A stretch of 64,000 bases of DNA from Cristatella mucedo (lineage: Eukaryota > Bryozoa > Phylactolaemata > Cristatellidae), in assembly GCA_009760855.2 (NCBI GenBank), contig WPIO01000003.1:6014501-6078500 (forward strand), written 5' to 3'. Position 1 is the stretch's first letter. The number at the start of each line of letters is the position of its first letter. Of this stretch, positions 49,525 to 60,033 are shown piece by piece. A program made the position numbers and the translations under genes. Below the pieces are notes generated by a model that did not search any database, had not been told where the DNA came from, and saw only the letters and a list, made by a program, of their open reading frames with translations.

Positions 49525-50520
49525 ATGGATGGCAGCAGATTTTTTAAAACTAAACGATGATAAAACTAACTTACTAGTTATGGGCAAACCCAGTGTGATT
49601 CAGAGATTGGAAAGGCTGACTCTCAAAATTGGCTCTGCCAGCATATCTACAGTTGAATCAGCTCGAAATCTAGGTGTCATATTCCAAAGCGACCTCTCAT
49701 TAGACGACCATATCAGCTCCACAGTCAAATCCGCCTATTTTCAGCTTCATAACATTGCTAAAATTTGGGCTTGTTTAGATAAGGATACGACGTCCCAGTT
49801 GGTCCATGCATTTGTGACATCCCGTCTCGACTTCTGCAACTCGCTGCTTACTGGCCCACCAGCATGTGCGATCAGGCGATTGCAGCTGGTGCAAAACTCT
49901 GCAGCTAGGCTTGTCTGTCGTGAGCGTCGCAGTTGCCACATTACAGCACGTCTCGCCGACCTGCACTGGTTACCAGTCAAGCAACGGATTGACTTCAAGG
50001 TTTTATCGCTCACTTTTAGGTCCCTTCATTCTTTGGCTCCAGCCTATCTCTCAGATCTACTCCCCCATCAGGCCAAGCATCGTACCAACAGCTTTTCGGA
50101 ATCCAACAGTCTAGAAATACCTCGTACAAACCTTAAATCCTTGGAGACCGTGCATTTAGTTCGTATGCTCCCAAAGCCTGGAACTGCCTCCCGACCTGCG
50201 TCAGAACATCCCCTGACCTGACCACATTTAAAAGGAACCTAAAAACACACCGATTTAGGACAGCATTTAGTGGGTCCCTGTGATTCGTCCTTGATGTGCT
50301 TATGCGTGCTGACACTGTGCATGCTGCCACTAACCACATTTGCATGCTGACCCTGTGCACGTCACCCCTAACCATATTATTCATTTTGTTTGTTTTTTAA
50401 GCATGATTTTACTTACCATTCAATTGCATTTCACTTTGCTGCAAATGTAAAGTGCCTAGAAAGAGATTAAGTTCTCTGAGGGTGCTTTTTAAAATGCATT
50501 AGTACATTATATATTATATT
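49523..50520 (+). mobile_element. LINE family A, youngest 3' fragment a7
   Basis: 5'-truncated at ACATGGATGGCAGCAGATTT, just after the RT motif C region, and open for about 230 codons (49530-50221). It covers the RT thumb and C-terminal part, for example [60 protein letters not shown] and SCHITARLADLHWLPVKQRI. One frameshift occurs near the C-terminus (about 50130). The 3' UTR and the hairpin tail AAGAGATTAAGTTCTCTGAG (50461-50480) are intact. It is the least decayed family A copy here. It sits exactly between the two halves of the LINE B duplication and shares the dinucleotide AC with the end of unit X. Confidence 0.9.
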
Positions 50521-50521
50521 T

Positions 50522-51765
50522 CCGATTTGAAGGACTTCGGTGCGACCACTTTTTCCAAAGAAACATTACAAATCTTGGTTATGGCAGGGCTAAGCTGGTG
50601 TGCCCGTGAAGACTACAAAGATGATCATATAGGGTCTACAGGGAGGACGAGCTCTTTTTAATAGACCTTATTAAGTATGCCAGTTAGCCAGCAGAAAGGT
50701 TAAACAATCTTTTAAGAAAGGTCACAGGTTGCGATTCCGCATCTACTGTACTTGCAGGGGAATTTATGGAGGCATGAATTTGGGCTATTCTATAAATAAA
50801 AAAGGCTGAAAACATTCCGACTGAGTCATCAATAGCTGGGGAGTCAGATCTCTAAGCACTGGCTAGTTATTATTTACCGTCTTACATAACTTATATAACT
50901 GTTCACTGTCTTATATAAATGTTTTGGGACTTGCTGGCAGGACTTCAGTTATCAAGTGAAAAAAGAAGACCTGGCTTTTTTAGGCTACCGGGTGTAAACT
51001 CGAAGGAAGTCATAGAAATTGACTAGATCTGCATCAGACCCCAATTTCTTACAACGTCGTTGAAGCCTGCGCTTAAAACTGCGGTTCTTTTGAAATTATT
51101 TTTTAATTTGAAAGGAATCTTGGCGACTCTGTACACCGATAGAATGAACGGAAGCATGCTTTTCAAGACACTCCAAGTGTCATGTTCGCTGCATCAGTGA
51201 TTGTATTGAGGCTCTCAGTCGAGTCTGGGTGCAGATCAAGAAGACCTGCATCACAGACAGATTTCAAAATTTGTCCAAGTGCTTTTTTAGTTACGTGGCT
51301 TGACAAGTTTGACATTACCCTGTAAGTACAAAGGAGCAGAAACATTAAACAAAATCCAACAATGACCCGAGAGGGTCAGTGGACACACCAATAGGTCATT
51401 GGAGCCGACATCGTTGGCAGTTTAATTGCATGCTTTATGCACATGATTCCCATGCTGTATGACATCTTCAGATTCCTCCCTATTGCATTAGCTATCGGAG
51501 CCACGAAGTTCAAGGTAAGAACGAAGATCGTAGCAACTACGTCTGAAAAGATGCCAAGCGCCAAATGTACAATGGCTTCAGCTTCAACTTCCAATCTAGA
51601 TGTTTGTTAGCTTTGGATGTATATTTTATAGGAAATTCTAATAAGCGCTCTGCTATGATTAAGTAAACAATATTATGCTGGAAAGTTTATTTATGTCCAG
51701 TTTCAACAACACTCGTGCGTGGAATAAGATTTTGTTTGACATAGGAATTTTTTTGCACATTTTAC
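50522..51765. repeat. Direct duplication, unit Y (5' half of LINE family B)
   Basis: Second copy of unit X. It begins abruptly inside RT at CCGATTTGAAGGACTTCGG and ends at TTTGCACATTTTAC, where unique sequence starts. It carries a small internal repeat absent from X (CTTACATAACTTATATAACT near 50881). On the minus strand the linker and endonuclease peptides are the same as in b3, with different stops. Confidence 0.85.
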
Positions 51766-52062
51766 TCTGCACTCGCCAGACAAAAAAAATACATTGCATG
51801 GAAAACAATAGTCTGCATATTAAAGCACACGATCTTGTGTCAATCATAACATACATTTAGCTTTCCAGGACTTAATTCCAGCAGGAAACAAGGGCAGAAC
51901 TTTGCCACAAAACATCAATAATAAGTGAATAAGACCAGCAATAAGTGAAAGCGAAATGAATTATTTGGCTTATATTGTGTGTGCTCATTTCTTTTGACTT
52001 GTCGTCAGCGTCGAATCTCCAAGCTCCAAAAAGGATTCAATGGTGTACTGTGGAAGAAGAAT
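51766..52062. other. 3' flank/3' UTR of CTHRC1-like gene 2
   Basis: Sequence directly 3' of the gene 2 stop on the minus strand. No repeat was recognised. The nearest reverse-complement AATAAA signal is at 51686-51691, inside unit Y. Confidence 0.3.
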
Positions 52063-52244
52063 TCAAGTGCATGAGAATGGGTTGGCGCATGTAACTCTGG
52101 AGTCGGGTTGTACCTCGTCGACGATTATGTGCATAGTAGAACCCCATCCAGTGTAACAATCACTGACTCCGAAGCCCGAACACGTTCCAACATTGTAGCC
52201 GATAGAGTAAGAGCCAGAGGTCAGGCCATAGCAGACGCCATCAA
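52063..52244 (-). CDS. CTHRC1-like: CTHRC1-like gene 2, last exon (C-terminal domain end)
   Basis: Terminal exon of a secreted CTHRC1-family protein. The acceptor CTCGTTTCAG precedes 52244. The first two bases complete an Ile codon with the A left by the exon at 53287-53095. The 59 residues begin DGVCYGLTSGSYSIGYNVGT, continue with a Cys and DCYTGWGSTMHIIVDEV, and end in a Cys-containing tail before TGA (52065-52063). CTHRC1 proteins have the same series here: (V/D)EG-x-C-x-G, a beta strand, VGTCS, TGW, and an 'RIIIEE' end. The tail here is longer than the usual LPK-type ending and carries two extra cysteines. The reading frame is fully open, with no sign of decay. Probable role: the globular trimerising C-terminal domain of an extracellular matrix or signalling protein. 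Confidence 0.75.
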
Positions 52245-52497
52245 CTGAAACGAGTTGAGTGATTCCTGACTTTAGGCAGCCACTGTTAGAGCTTCAATTC
52301 TAAATTAGTACTGCATTCGCGTTGAAATCTTTCAAGATTTTTAATAACAATTTTCTTCCAAAGAAACTTCAGAACTAAGAACTTCAAGTAGGTTCAAGAT
52401 GGTCAAGGTCGGTCCGCTATCCACAATAGGTTTGCACCAACCATACTTGCATTTGCACACGGAGCAAACAACCTTGAAATTAGTTTTCATTTGAAAT

Positions 52498-52914
52498 TAT
52501 AACGACCCTACGAGGGCTCAGGCTGCCTAAACAGCCGCAGGCTAACGATTGGTGGAGGGCAGACGATCACTCAGCAGATGGCTCAGCAGTCCTGCCCAAA
52601 TCCATGCATTGGTGGCATCTGTGGGGAAATCCATCTACCACAAACAGCCATCAGTTGTCGGGCGGGTTCGAAACGAACAATGGCTCGATAGTGCGAAAAC
52701 AACGAGTGCATGGAATATAAGAGCTGCAGAAGGAGTACGAGGGAGGGCTAGATCCCACGATGCCAGCAGCCGTCTAGAGTGTGTAGACTAGGCACGGCCG
52801 GCGCGGTTTTGACGAATAAAGTGCTTGGTGTTTGAGCCAGCAGGCTTGTTTCTCGGTCACGCTACCAGCCCGATGACAGGTCGTGCGGAGGGCTGTCACT
52901 GTCCGTAAGTGACA
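52498..52914 (+). mobile_element. Candidate solo LTR in intron of gene 2
   Basis: A GC-richer block whose layout matches an LTR. It starts near TATAACGACCCTACGAGGGC. A TATA-like GGAATATAAGAGC lies at 52712-52724, an AATAAA polyadenylation signal at 52815-52820, and a GT-rich region (GTGCTTGGTGTTTG) just after. The end TGTCCGTAAGTGACA carries the ACA terminus usual for LTRs. No clean target-site duplication or coding region was seen. It lies antisense to gene 2 in its last intron. A Pol II SINE-like or other repeat is possible. Confidence 0.45.
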
Positions 52915-53094
52915 ATCTACTAATTTAAAGAAAAAACAAAGCTTTCAAGATTTCTGAGACAGCCTGCTGGTTAGGTTTGATATTCCCAATCAAGAGCAGC
53001 CATGACAGGGATAGACGCCTAAATCGTTTGACACGGAGATATCAACATTACCGTCTCAGCCAAAGCCATTTTGTCGTGAAACACTGCAACTTAC

Positions 53095-53287
53095 TGACTC
53101 CAGGATTGTGATAGTCGACGATTGTCTCTGTGTACGAAACCCCTTCTATGGGGCCTGGGTCGGTGCACTCAACTCCATTAATAGTGAAGTACCATCTGCA
53201 ACATCCGCTGCTTCCGTAGACTCTGGTAGTCCCGACATTTCGGAGATGAAGCCCGCTGGTGTCTGATAGCTTTTTATAGGTTACAAT
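53095..53287 (-). CDS. CTHRC1-like: CTHRC1-like gene 2, middle exon (core of domain)
   Basis: This is the most diagnostic exon. It lies between an acceptor (TTGTACTTCAG, above 53287) and a consensus donor (A|GTAAGTTG, below 53095). It is 193 bases, phase 0 to phase 1. The 64 residues begin IVTYKKLSDTSGLHLRNVGT, then TRVYGSSGCCRWYFTINGVE followed by C, and TDPGPIEGVSYTETIVDYHN. CTHRC1 proteins have at the same points a 'CTFTKMRSNSALRV' strand, CC-x-RWYF-x-(F/I)NG-x-EC and PLPIE. The paired cysteines, the RWYF strand, the NG-x-EC turn and the G-P-x-P/G-IE segment are all kept. Gene 1 splits this region by an intron after the Trp; here it is one exon. A CA/TA/GT microsatellite starts 58 bases upstream of the acceptor. 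Confidence 0.85.
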
Positions 53288-53344
53288 CTGAAGTACAAAT
53301 TCTCCATTTTAAAGCTGACATGATTGCTCCAGGGAAGCTTTCTC

Positions 53345-53368
53345 ATATATATATATATATGTATGTAT

Positions 53369-53455
<87 letters not shown>

Positions 53456-53485
53456 GACACACACATATATATATATATATATATA

Positions 53486-53534
<49 letters not shown>

Positions 53535-53575
53535 ATGCATGCCTGCGTGTGTGTGTGTGTGTGTGTGTGCGATGT
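53345..53575. repeat. Composite AT/CA/TA/GT microsatellite
   Basis: Successive blocks (AT)n, (CA)n, (TA)n, CACAGACACACACA, (TA)n, and TGTGTTTGTG extended as (GT)n, with a GCATGCATGCC spacer. The left CA block and right GT block are complementary, so the tract can fold on itself. The four overlapping frames of 65-137 codons that cover it are artefacts of simple sequence. Confidence 0.95.
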
Positions 53576-53959
53576 CATGCGTTTAGCAATCAAGACAGTC
53601 TGAAGGTAAGGTTGAGACAATCAGAAACAGAAAGAGAGGAAGCAGAGACGAAGAGAGAAACACTCAAAGACTGCAAGTCAAAAGGGATACCTATAACAGG
53701 AGGTAACTGGTGTATAGCTGCCAAGCGGCGAGCCTGAAAATATTTTTACTGCGGGATTTAAACCACCGCAGTGCGATTAATGTGCTTTCATCCAAGTTTT
53801 GGATTAAAGGTACGCCCTATTCTCTAAGACACAGCAACAAAAAAGTATATCATTGTCGTCTCAAAGGTTGGCTCCCGCTTAAGCTTTCAGGCTACTCCAG
53901 CCTAACGTGGTCCCCCGCATCATAATCACAGCTTTAAATCTACATCTGTTCATCAAAAC

Positions 53960-54110
53960 TAAGATAATAATAATAAAAATGGATTTTTATATAACCCTTG
54001 TATTCCCAAATTATTGGTGCTAACACCCACATGCAGCAGGCACAATGTAAGAAAGCTAATCCACACACAGGATGAATCACACAGACCCACTAAATGCTGT
54101 AATAAAAAGG
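53960..54110 (-). mobile_element. LINE family A-related 3' UTR fragment
   Basis: On the minus strand, CACTAAATGCTG (seen on plus at 54090) and the GGATGAATCACACAGAC region resemble the 3' UTR of family A. The terminal part near an AATAATAATAAA run differs, so it may be a sister subfamily. Confidence 0.45.
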
Positions 54111-54504
54111 TGCAAGATCAACTGGCAAAAGCTATTCATTTTTATAATGCCATTTACTTTGCTAGATCAGAGTTCATTGTCCGTGCTTTGGACTGGTTAT
54201 TTCTCGTTATTTTTTCCTAAATCTTAGTGAAGACTTAGTGAAGTTCCAGTGAATAGCAAATACTTTATAGAACTTACAGTTTTAATATACTAAAGAAGAA
54301 TCAGCGTATTTTCTTCTTCTTTTTACTTTATTATACACTGTTACGAAGAATTTTAATGTAATGGCCAAGACTCGCAAACGTTATCTAAGGATTTTCCTCT
54401 AGGCGGAGCTAGACCCACAATTAAGAATTTATTTGTATGGTGCAAAGTCGACGGTTTTTTTTCATACGAACTCGGTGGCTGTTTATCGATTGCAATTAAG
54501 ACAT
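54111..54504. other. AT-rich intron sequence
   Basis: Lies in the intron of gene 2 between exons 57061-56961 and 53287-53095. Nothing was recognised. Confidence 0.35.
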
Positions 54505-54716
54505 AATGATAACAAAAATAACACACTTGATAAAGCGCCCCCAGAGAACTCAATCTCTTTCAGGTGATTTACATTTGCTGCAAAGGAAACACAATTGGAT
54601 GGTGAGTGGTAGCACGCTCGATAAACAGCAAGAATAACATGGTTAGGGGTGACATGCACAGTCAGCCTGCAAGTGTGGTTAGTGGCAGCTTGCCGTGTCA
54701 GCCCGCGTAAGACATG
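54505..54716 (-). mobile_element. LINE family A, short 3' fragment a8
   Basis: Minus-strand 3' UTR and hairpin tail. On the plus strand it reads ACTTGATAAAGCGCCCCCAG then AGAACTCAATCTCTTTCAGG. The match ends at about 54716. It lies in the gene 2 intron in the gene's own orientation. Confidence 0.75.
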
Positions 54717-56721
54717 ACCTAAAGACATAAAGACTTAAAGACGTGAATTGGTGAAGGTCGTGGCGTAGTAGCAGGGGGCGGCCCAGGTGGCTTTCGCTCG
54801 GTAGGGGGCTTTAACGCCTGCTGCCCCCATTGTGCTGCTGCTTATTCACCGTGCCATCGACAAGTGTCCTTGAAAATCTCACAGCGTTTTGCACTTGCCT
54901 CTGTCGCAACCCTTCCAAGCCCACCTGCAGCAAGTTCCTCGTGTGTTACATACATTTCTATAACACGCCCAAGCCTGTAAGCCGGAACAGGGCTACGTGG
55001 CTTCACCCTTGTCGTTGGAAGGCAACTTCGAATCGGTGCATCGGACTTACCGAAAGTAAAGCCGTCTTTGGGCCCCTAGAAGTCACCCGTTGTGGCTGAT
55101 GCGCTTCTCCGGAAAGAGGCCACTGCATTTAGAGAGAAAATCTGGAGACTTCTCTGGCACGCGCCTTTAAGTCCCGGCTTTAGGTGATATTTCCATAGCG
55201 AGAGCTCAGTGTCTCAGCAAAGGCTTGGATGATGCGCCTAACGTAAGCAATTCAAGTCGGTTACTGGAACGAGTCATCGGTATGCATTGAAGGAAGGCAT
55301 CAAATGTATGCAGGGGCACTAAATTTGGAAAATATTTCAGACTTTTTCTTGAGAGCTACCGAACGGCAGAGCTTGTCGTCCGAAACAGGAGGCTCTCAGC
55401 TGGATGGGCTGCTCGATATTAGCCCTGTGTGGAGGCATTCACGGGACACGGTTTAGTTTGGTGCACCGATTCAGGCTCTATAGGAAGAGCAGGAGAAACT
55501 CTTTCGGGAGAGGCAACAAGGAGCCTTTTGAGGCGGCTTGCCTTAGGTGAGCTGCTTTTAGATGCCTCTCTAGGTTTCACGAACGGAAAAGTGAGCCAGT
55601 GTAGCAGCTAGACTCTTGGGGAGGCTTAAGGCTCTCTAAAAAAACTTTGCAAATGGCTTGTTTGAAGAGACATAAAGAAAGATTTCTAGTATTGATCGTT
55701 TAATGCAGAGCTTCAGACTTTTAGATTTGAGGAATTTTAACTTGTAGACCGGAGAGTGGTACGAAGCACCCCTCGGGGACGCTACCCAAACGAGTCGGTC
55801 TTCCGAGAGCAGGCAATCCTAGCAGGGTGCGCCGGGGGCCAGGCAGAGGGCGGCGCTCCCATGACGGGGGACGGGGGGGGGGAGCAAACGTAATTACCAA
55901 GAAATTCGGCAGGCTCCAAATTTTCAATTAGCAAGGCTTGAAATGAGTTCACTAAATCATCAGGCAGGGTCGAGGCACTAAAAATAACAATAATGAATCG
56001 CATATCAATTTTTAATTTAGATACACTCCTACTCACTCTAGCCTGACATGGTTCTTCGGTCAGAGAATTAATACCTTTCGAAAGATCACAACAGCCTCAT
56101 TGTCCGCAAACCACTAATCAATGAGAAGACTGGCAGTTGTCATCAGGAATTATTAGAATGGCGTTGATCAGTATCGCAAATAGTAATAGTTCCTTCCTAT
56201 AAGCCGAGTAAAAGTAACGACGTTACATTAATAGCGCCTCTGGATCGAAGGCACTAGGTTTTCTTAACTACAGCGGATACTTTATATATTTATGTGGACC
56301 CCCTGTGTCTTAATAAGCTACAAGGACGGCAAAAATTAATCGCATGCTTAGGTATAGATTAGCTGGCAATGCTTCTGAACTGTCAGGACCAATTCACGAG
56401 AGACTGCACATAAAAGGCGATTTCCTCTTGCTTGTTAAAACAGTCTTGGGTATTTCATGGAGATCATTGAACTCATCAGAGCTGCATTCAAGAACCATTC
56501 AATCAAAATCAGTCCCAAGCCACAAGGTTTTACCTAAAAAAATCTGCAAGGTGTAATTTAGTAGGCGACTTGAAATTAAAATCGAGTTATCAAATTTTCA
56601 AAAAAATGCACACAATTTTCTGATGTAGCTTTAAATAAAGAACCCCCAGAGTCTTTCCTAAGCTTCATATGTTAGCTTCATGCCTCCTATTATGGGGTTT
56701 ATTATTTAATAATTTAATTTC
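54717..56721. other. Mixed/GC-richer intron sequence, unassigned
   Basis: GC-rich parts at 54770-55150 and 55740-55890 (the latter with a G-run GGGGACGGGGGGGGGAGC) show no domain. The Cys-rich plus-strand frame at 54830-55099 and the frame at 55429-55611 are not supported by any homology that I can see. A Gly-X-Y repeat, which would mark the collagen exon of CTHRC1-like genes, was looked for and not found. Confidence 0.3.
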
Positions 56722-56885
56722 AACTTTGCATGCTATCCCTGTTCATGTCACCCCTAACCACATTATGCATTTTGGTGTTAATGAGCATCCTATCAGCAAC
56801 CATTCGATCATGCTTCATTTGCAGCAAATGTAAACTGACTAGAAAGAGATTGAGTTCTCTGAGGGGGCTATGGCAAATATATTTT
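56722..56885 (+). mobile_element. LINE family A, short 3' tail fragment a9
   Basis: Plus-strand 3' UTR and tail: CATGCTATCCCTGTTCATGT, then the hairpin with AGAAAGAGATTGAGTTCTCT at 56841-56860 and an AT-rich end. It is antisense in the gene 2 intron, about 75 bases from the exon at 57061-56961. Confidence 0.8.
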
Positions 56886-56960
56886 TTTTATTATTGCAGC
56901 TAAGACATAAGTTCGTTGCTTTCGTTGGCCAAAGTAAGTAATTGCTTGGCTAGGACTCAC

Positions 56961-57061
56961 CAAGAGGTTGCCGACGTCGATATCATTGTCGAAGAGGTAC
57001 CACGACCAGTGTTGAATATTAAAAAACGGAAGCTTGAACACACTTCCATCAGCAGTAGTCA
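56961..57061 (-). CDS. CTHRC1-like: CTHRC1-like gene 2, upstream exon (start of globular domain)
   Basis: A 101-base exon between an acceptor (CATCTTTTTGTAAG) and the donor TTG|GTGAGTCC. It starts in phase 2 and ends in phase 0, exactly what the next exon (53287-53095, starting at an Ile codon) needs. After a split codon it reads TTADGSVFKLPFFNIQHWSW, then YLFDNDIDVGNLL. In CTHRC1 the same place, directly before the CTFTK strand, is NYKQCSWSSLNYGIDLGKI. The shared features are Asn at the start, the S-W pair, a hydrophobic residue and the I-D-x-G-x-(L/I) end. The usual Cys before S-W is Trp here. The exon that should precede it, with the collagen repeat and signal peptide, was not found between 57062 and 59563. 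Confidence 0.65.
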
Positions 57062-59563
57062 CTTACAAAAAGATGGCATGGTAACTTAATCTTAAAACTT
57101 ATACATCGATGCCTCAATAAGCGAACTCAGGTTTACCCTCAAGGCAAGGTCATACTGCAGTCAAGTTGTGTAATGAAAAGAAGAAATTTTACTGTGCAGA
57201 GAAACCTTTAAGGGATCGATTAGCTCTTTGTCTTACCTAATTTTCTGAAGCATTTCAAACTAAACTTGAGACGCGAAATATATATTCGGAAACATATCGT
57301 CGTTAAAAGCATCTACTTATAAGGCTCAGCAAAGTATAAATGAGCGACAGGTTTGCAGAGAATCTTGCATTTAAGGATGAATATCTAGATTATTAATTTC
57401 ATTGCTAATAATAAAAGATTTAAGAAAGAAAGCATACAATCCTTTAGTAATGACTTGAAAGTATGATAGCACGGTGGTCACTAAGTGTGCTTCCTCGACA
57501 TTTCTCCAATCTCTCAGACAAAGGGGTTTGGCCATTACATCCTCTGCTGCTGGGCTGCCTTTTTACATGCGATGCTAGAGAAAAATGGCTGCTCTACCTT
57601 TATTTGGATTTCTTAAGTTGTACAAATAAAGCGACCCACATGCTGAGGCATTATTTTCCTTTAGACATCATGAGATTCTCGTATAAACACTATTTCATCA
57701 TTAGTTGTACTATGTACCGATGCATCTACAGACTTTGAGTGAATTATATTTAATCAAACTATTGTCAAAGTATTATAATGTGAGTAAGACTGTATAAGTA
57801 AGCAATATTGTTTCCTTAAAGTATCATCTTTTAAATTGATGCCAGTTGATCAGAAAATAGTTCTGCTCTCAGGCTTGGAATGAGGCTTACATCTCGAATA
57901 CAGGAAAATTGAGTTATTTAAAAAAGCTCACATTTTTTGGTTTCCTTGAGTACTGGTCGACTGAAGAATTACATAATGTAAGTACGATCTCTACTAATTA
58001 AAATAACGACAGCTAGGTAACCATATTGCCTGGGACGGTTGTATTCAATTTCTTGGTAACGGCATATTTATCATAGGTAATTTTCAAGTTAAAAGCTAAT
58101 AAGCATCCATTCTTCTCCTCAAGACGTTTTTAGCTAAATAGCTTATGAGTTAACAAAATATGTATGTAATTCATTTGTATAGCGCTAAAGAGAATGTAAT
58201 ATGTATCCAGGCTCTTCAAATATGCCACAGAGCTCGGCCAAATGACATCGGTCGCCAAAGGCGAGCGTCTTGACTCCTGAAACAAACCTTTGGATATGTT
58301 GCTAGATTATTAGAAGTTCCTTTAAAAAAAATATTTACTAAGTTTGCTAAATTTACTCACGTTTATGCAATCAATCTTAGTAGCTACTCATTCTTCGGTC
58401 CTCTTATGAAGACATTTCTTTACTGTGAGGGCGAATTTTTCCACTGCTTGCTCTATCAAGATGGTTCTCATTGCTTAACTACCTGTTTTAAAATTGAATA
58501 TTTACGTTAATTTAATTCCCTCAAATCCTTCTATTAGGCGGTACTTGCACCATGTAACACGAGGTGCATGCCTTTTTTTAATTTTGAAAGATGTAGATTA
58601 GGATCTCTTAGAAAGCAGAAATTTTCCAACACCAACTTGCTCATGAATCTGCTGCTGTTAGGTAAGCTTTGCTGATTAAAAAGCTGCACTTATATTAAGG
58701 CAAAAGAGCCGGTACTGATATTACTCGAACTGGAGGTGGGCTACTAAAAATTGCCCAGAGCAGCACTAAAACCCACTAATAGCGAGAATGGCTAGCCCTC
58801 TGGTGAGCAATTTGGGTGTAGTTCAATAGCAATTGTTCCCATATTGATTGACTCTGAAAATAGTTAGGTTTTATCTGAGGATTTTGGTTTAGCAGCTGGT
58901 TCAAACTATTGAGAACCGATTTTTGTATACTTTACAATGTAAATAAAGCTGCGTGGATAACCAAGTTAAAAAATGTACTACCAAATTTCTTCAACTCGAA
59001 GCTCTGACATGAGAATTCTTGTAGTCATTGATCACACAGCTATCTTTAGATTTCAAGGCCGTCTTAAATCTAGAAAGGTAGGCTGAAATTCCACACAGCC
59101 TTTTTATCTAAAGGAACAGAGGACCATAATCTAAGAAATAAGAAGCGGAACCATACAATAATACATAGTGCCTGGAAATTTATCAATAGCATAGCTGAGA
59201 GGCTGATCGATTTGAATAACGTTATTTGGGATCCCAGTGGTTTAGCCACGCTTCTCCTTTGCTGAAGAGCCTTGATGACTCCTAGTCGATCAACGGCTAA
59301 AGATTAAAGTTCCACCTTTGCCAACCCCCCAAGGAACTTCTATGGCTTTTCTATTTCATATTACATTAACACCGGCCGATTGTGGCATCGTTTTCAGCCG
59401 TCCTGAGCTGCTACTTCCATACTACTCACCTCCTCGACTATTCTGGTGATTCACCTATGCTTCTCACATTCTCTTTATAACGTTAGATTAAATCCAGTGG
59501 CTACTGGCTACCAAATGCTTTCTGGAAACCATCCGTGCTTTGAGTGCTCGGTAGAGAACTTTC
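57062..59563. other. Region between gene 2 upstream exon and gene 1 end
   Basis: Should contain the 5' part of gene 2 and the end of the gene 1 transcript. No Gly-X-Y exon, signal peptide or clear phase-1 donor was identified. The plus-strand 91-codon frame at 57463-57738 is not recognised. A diverged SINE lies at 58160-58295. Confidence 0.35.
58160..58295 (-). mobile_element. Old tRNA-derived SINE (copy 3 of the LINE-tailed family)
   Basis: Read on the minus strand, TCAAGACGCTCGCCTTTGGC and TTCTCTTTAGCGCTATACAA then ATGAATTACAT line up with the head (TTAAGATGCTCGCC) and the tail (TCTCTTGGGGCGCTACATAA then ATGAATTATAT) of the SINE at 26798. B box and inner stem are degraded, so it is the oldest of the three. 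Confidence 0.5.
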
Positions 59564-59805
59564 CTATGCAACATCACTTAGTCCTTGCGGCTTTGTGGAG
59601 TTACAGATGAAGACACGCGACCTTGCAATGCCTGTAATACCCGCTTGTGTTGTTGTTCTCATCCGGACTTCACTGATGATCATCCTGTAAGTACTGCTGC
59701 AGCATCCCGTGTAGGTGTCCGGTTGAGCTGATGCATAATAGCAGGCTCCTACTCTCAGCTGCACCATATAAGTGCCGGCTTGAAGCCCGTAGCAAAATCC
59801 TTCAA
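59564..59805 (-). CDS. CTHRC1-like: CTHRC1-like gene 1, last exon
   Basis: Terminal exon after an acceptor (CTGTCTCTTTTTCAG) placed exactly as in gene 2. The first two bases complete a Leu codon with the C left by the exon at 60033-59927. The 79 residues begin EGFCYGLQAGTYMVQLRVGA, then C and YYASAQPDTYTGCCSSTYRM and IISEV, followed by about 32 further residues before TAG. Compared with gene 2, the C-Y-G-L turn, the G-x-C, the TG-x-x-S segment and the II-(V/S)-(D/E)-EV strand are conserved; TGW is TGC here. The extra C-terminal tail is unusual for the family, whose members normally end a few residues after this strand. It could be real or could mean that a splice or stop is misread. Confidence 0.7.
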
Positions 59806-59926
59806 CTGAAAAAGAGACAGGGATAACTTCTGAAAAGAAAATTTTCAAACCTATACCCAATTCAGTTTCAACGAGAAATTGGCGGTCGCTCTGCACACTT
59901 GCACCAGTGGCAGTGCTCATACGTAC

Positions 59927-60033
59927 GTGTCCTCGTATTGTGATTATTCTGTGATGCGTAGTATGCGTTTCTAAACATTCCAAGGATGAATTCTGCTTTC
60001 GGATTGCATTCAACACCATTGACCAAAATATAC
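59927..60033 (-). CDS. CTHRC1-like: CTHRC1-like gene 1, middle exon
   Basis: A 107-base exon between acceptor TTTTTTCTTTCAG and donor ACAC|GTACGT. Its first base completes the Trp codon begun in the exon at 62918-62815, and its last base starts the Leu codon finished in the next exon. It encodes YILVNGVECNPKAEFILGMF and then RNAYYASQNNHNTRT. The NGVEC turn is identical to gene 2 and equals NGAEC of CTHRC1. After it the usual P-x-P-I-E segment is replaced by NPKAEF, a notable divergence. The H-N/H-R-T end before the EG-x-C turn resembles the IHRTSSVEG junction of CTHRC1. The longer frame that runs on through the donor is not needed. Confidence 0.7.

Noticed and set aside
53281-53737. Several overlapping frames of His-Thr, Tyr-Ile and Val-Cys repeats
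   Set aside because: All derive from the CA/TA/GT microsatellite in different frames.
55740-55890. Pro/Gly-rich minus-strand frame tested as a collagen (Gly-X-Y) exon for the CTHRC1-like genes
   Set aside because: Glycine does not occur at every third residue in any frame. The openness comes from a G/C-run.
58225-58290. Minus-strand strong acceptor (GGTTTGTTTCAG) followed by an open segment, considered as a gene 2 exon
   Set aside because: The sequence aligns with the head and tail of the SINE at 26798 in the minus orientation, so it is a SINE relic.
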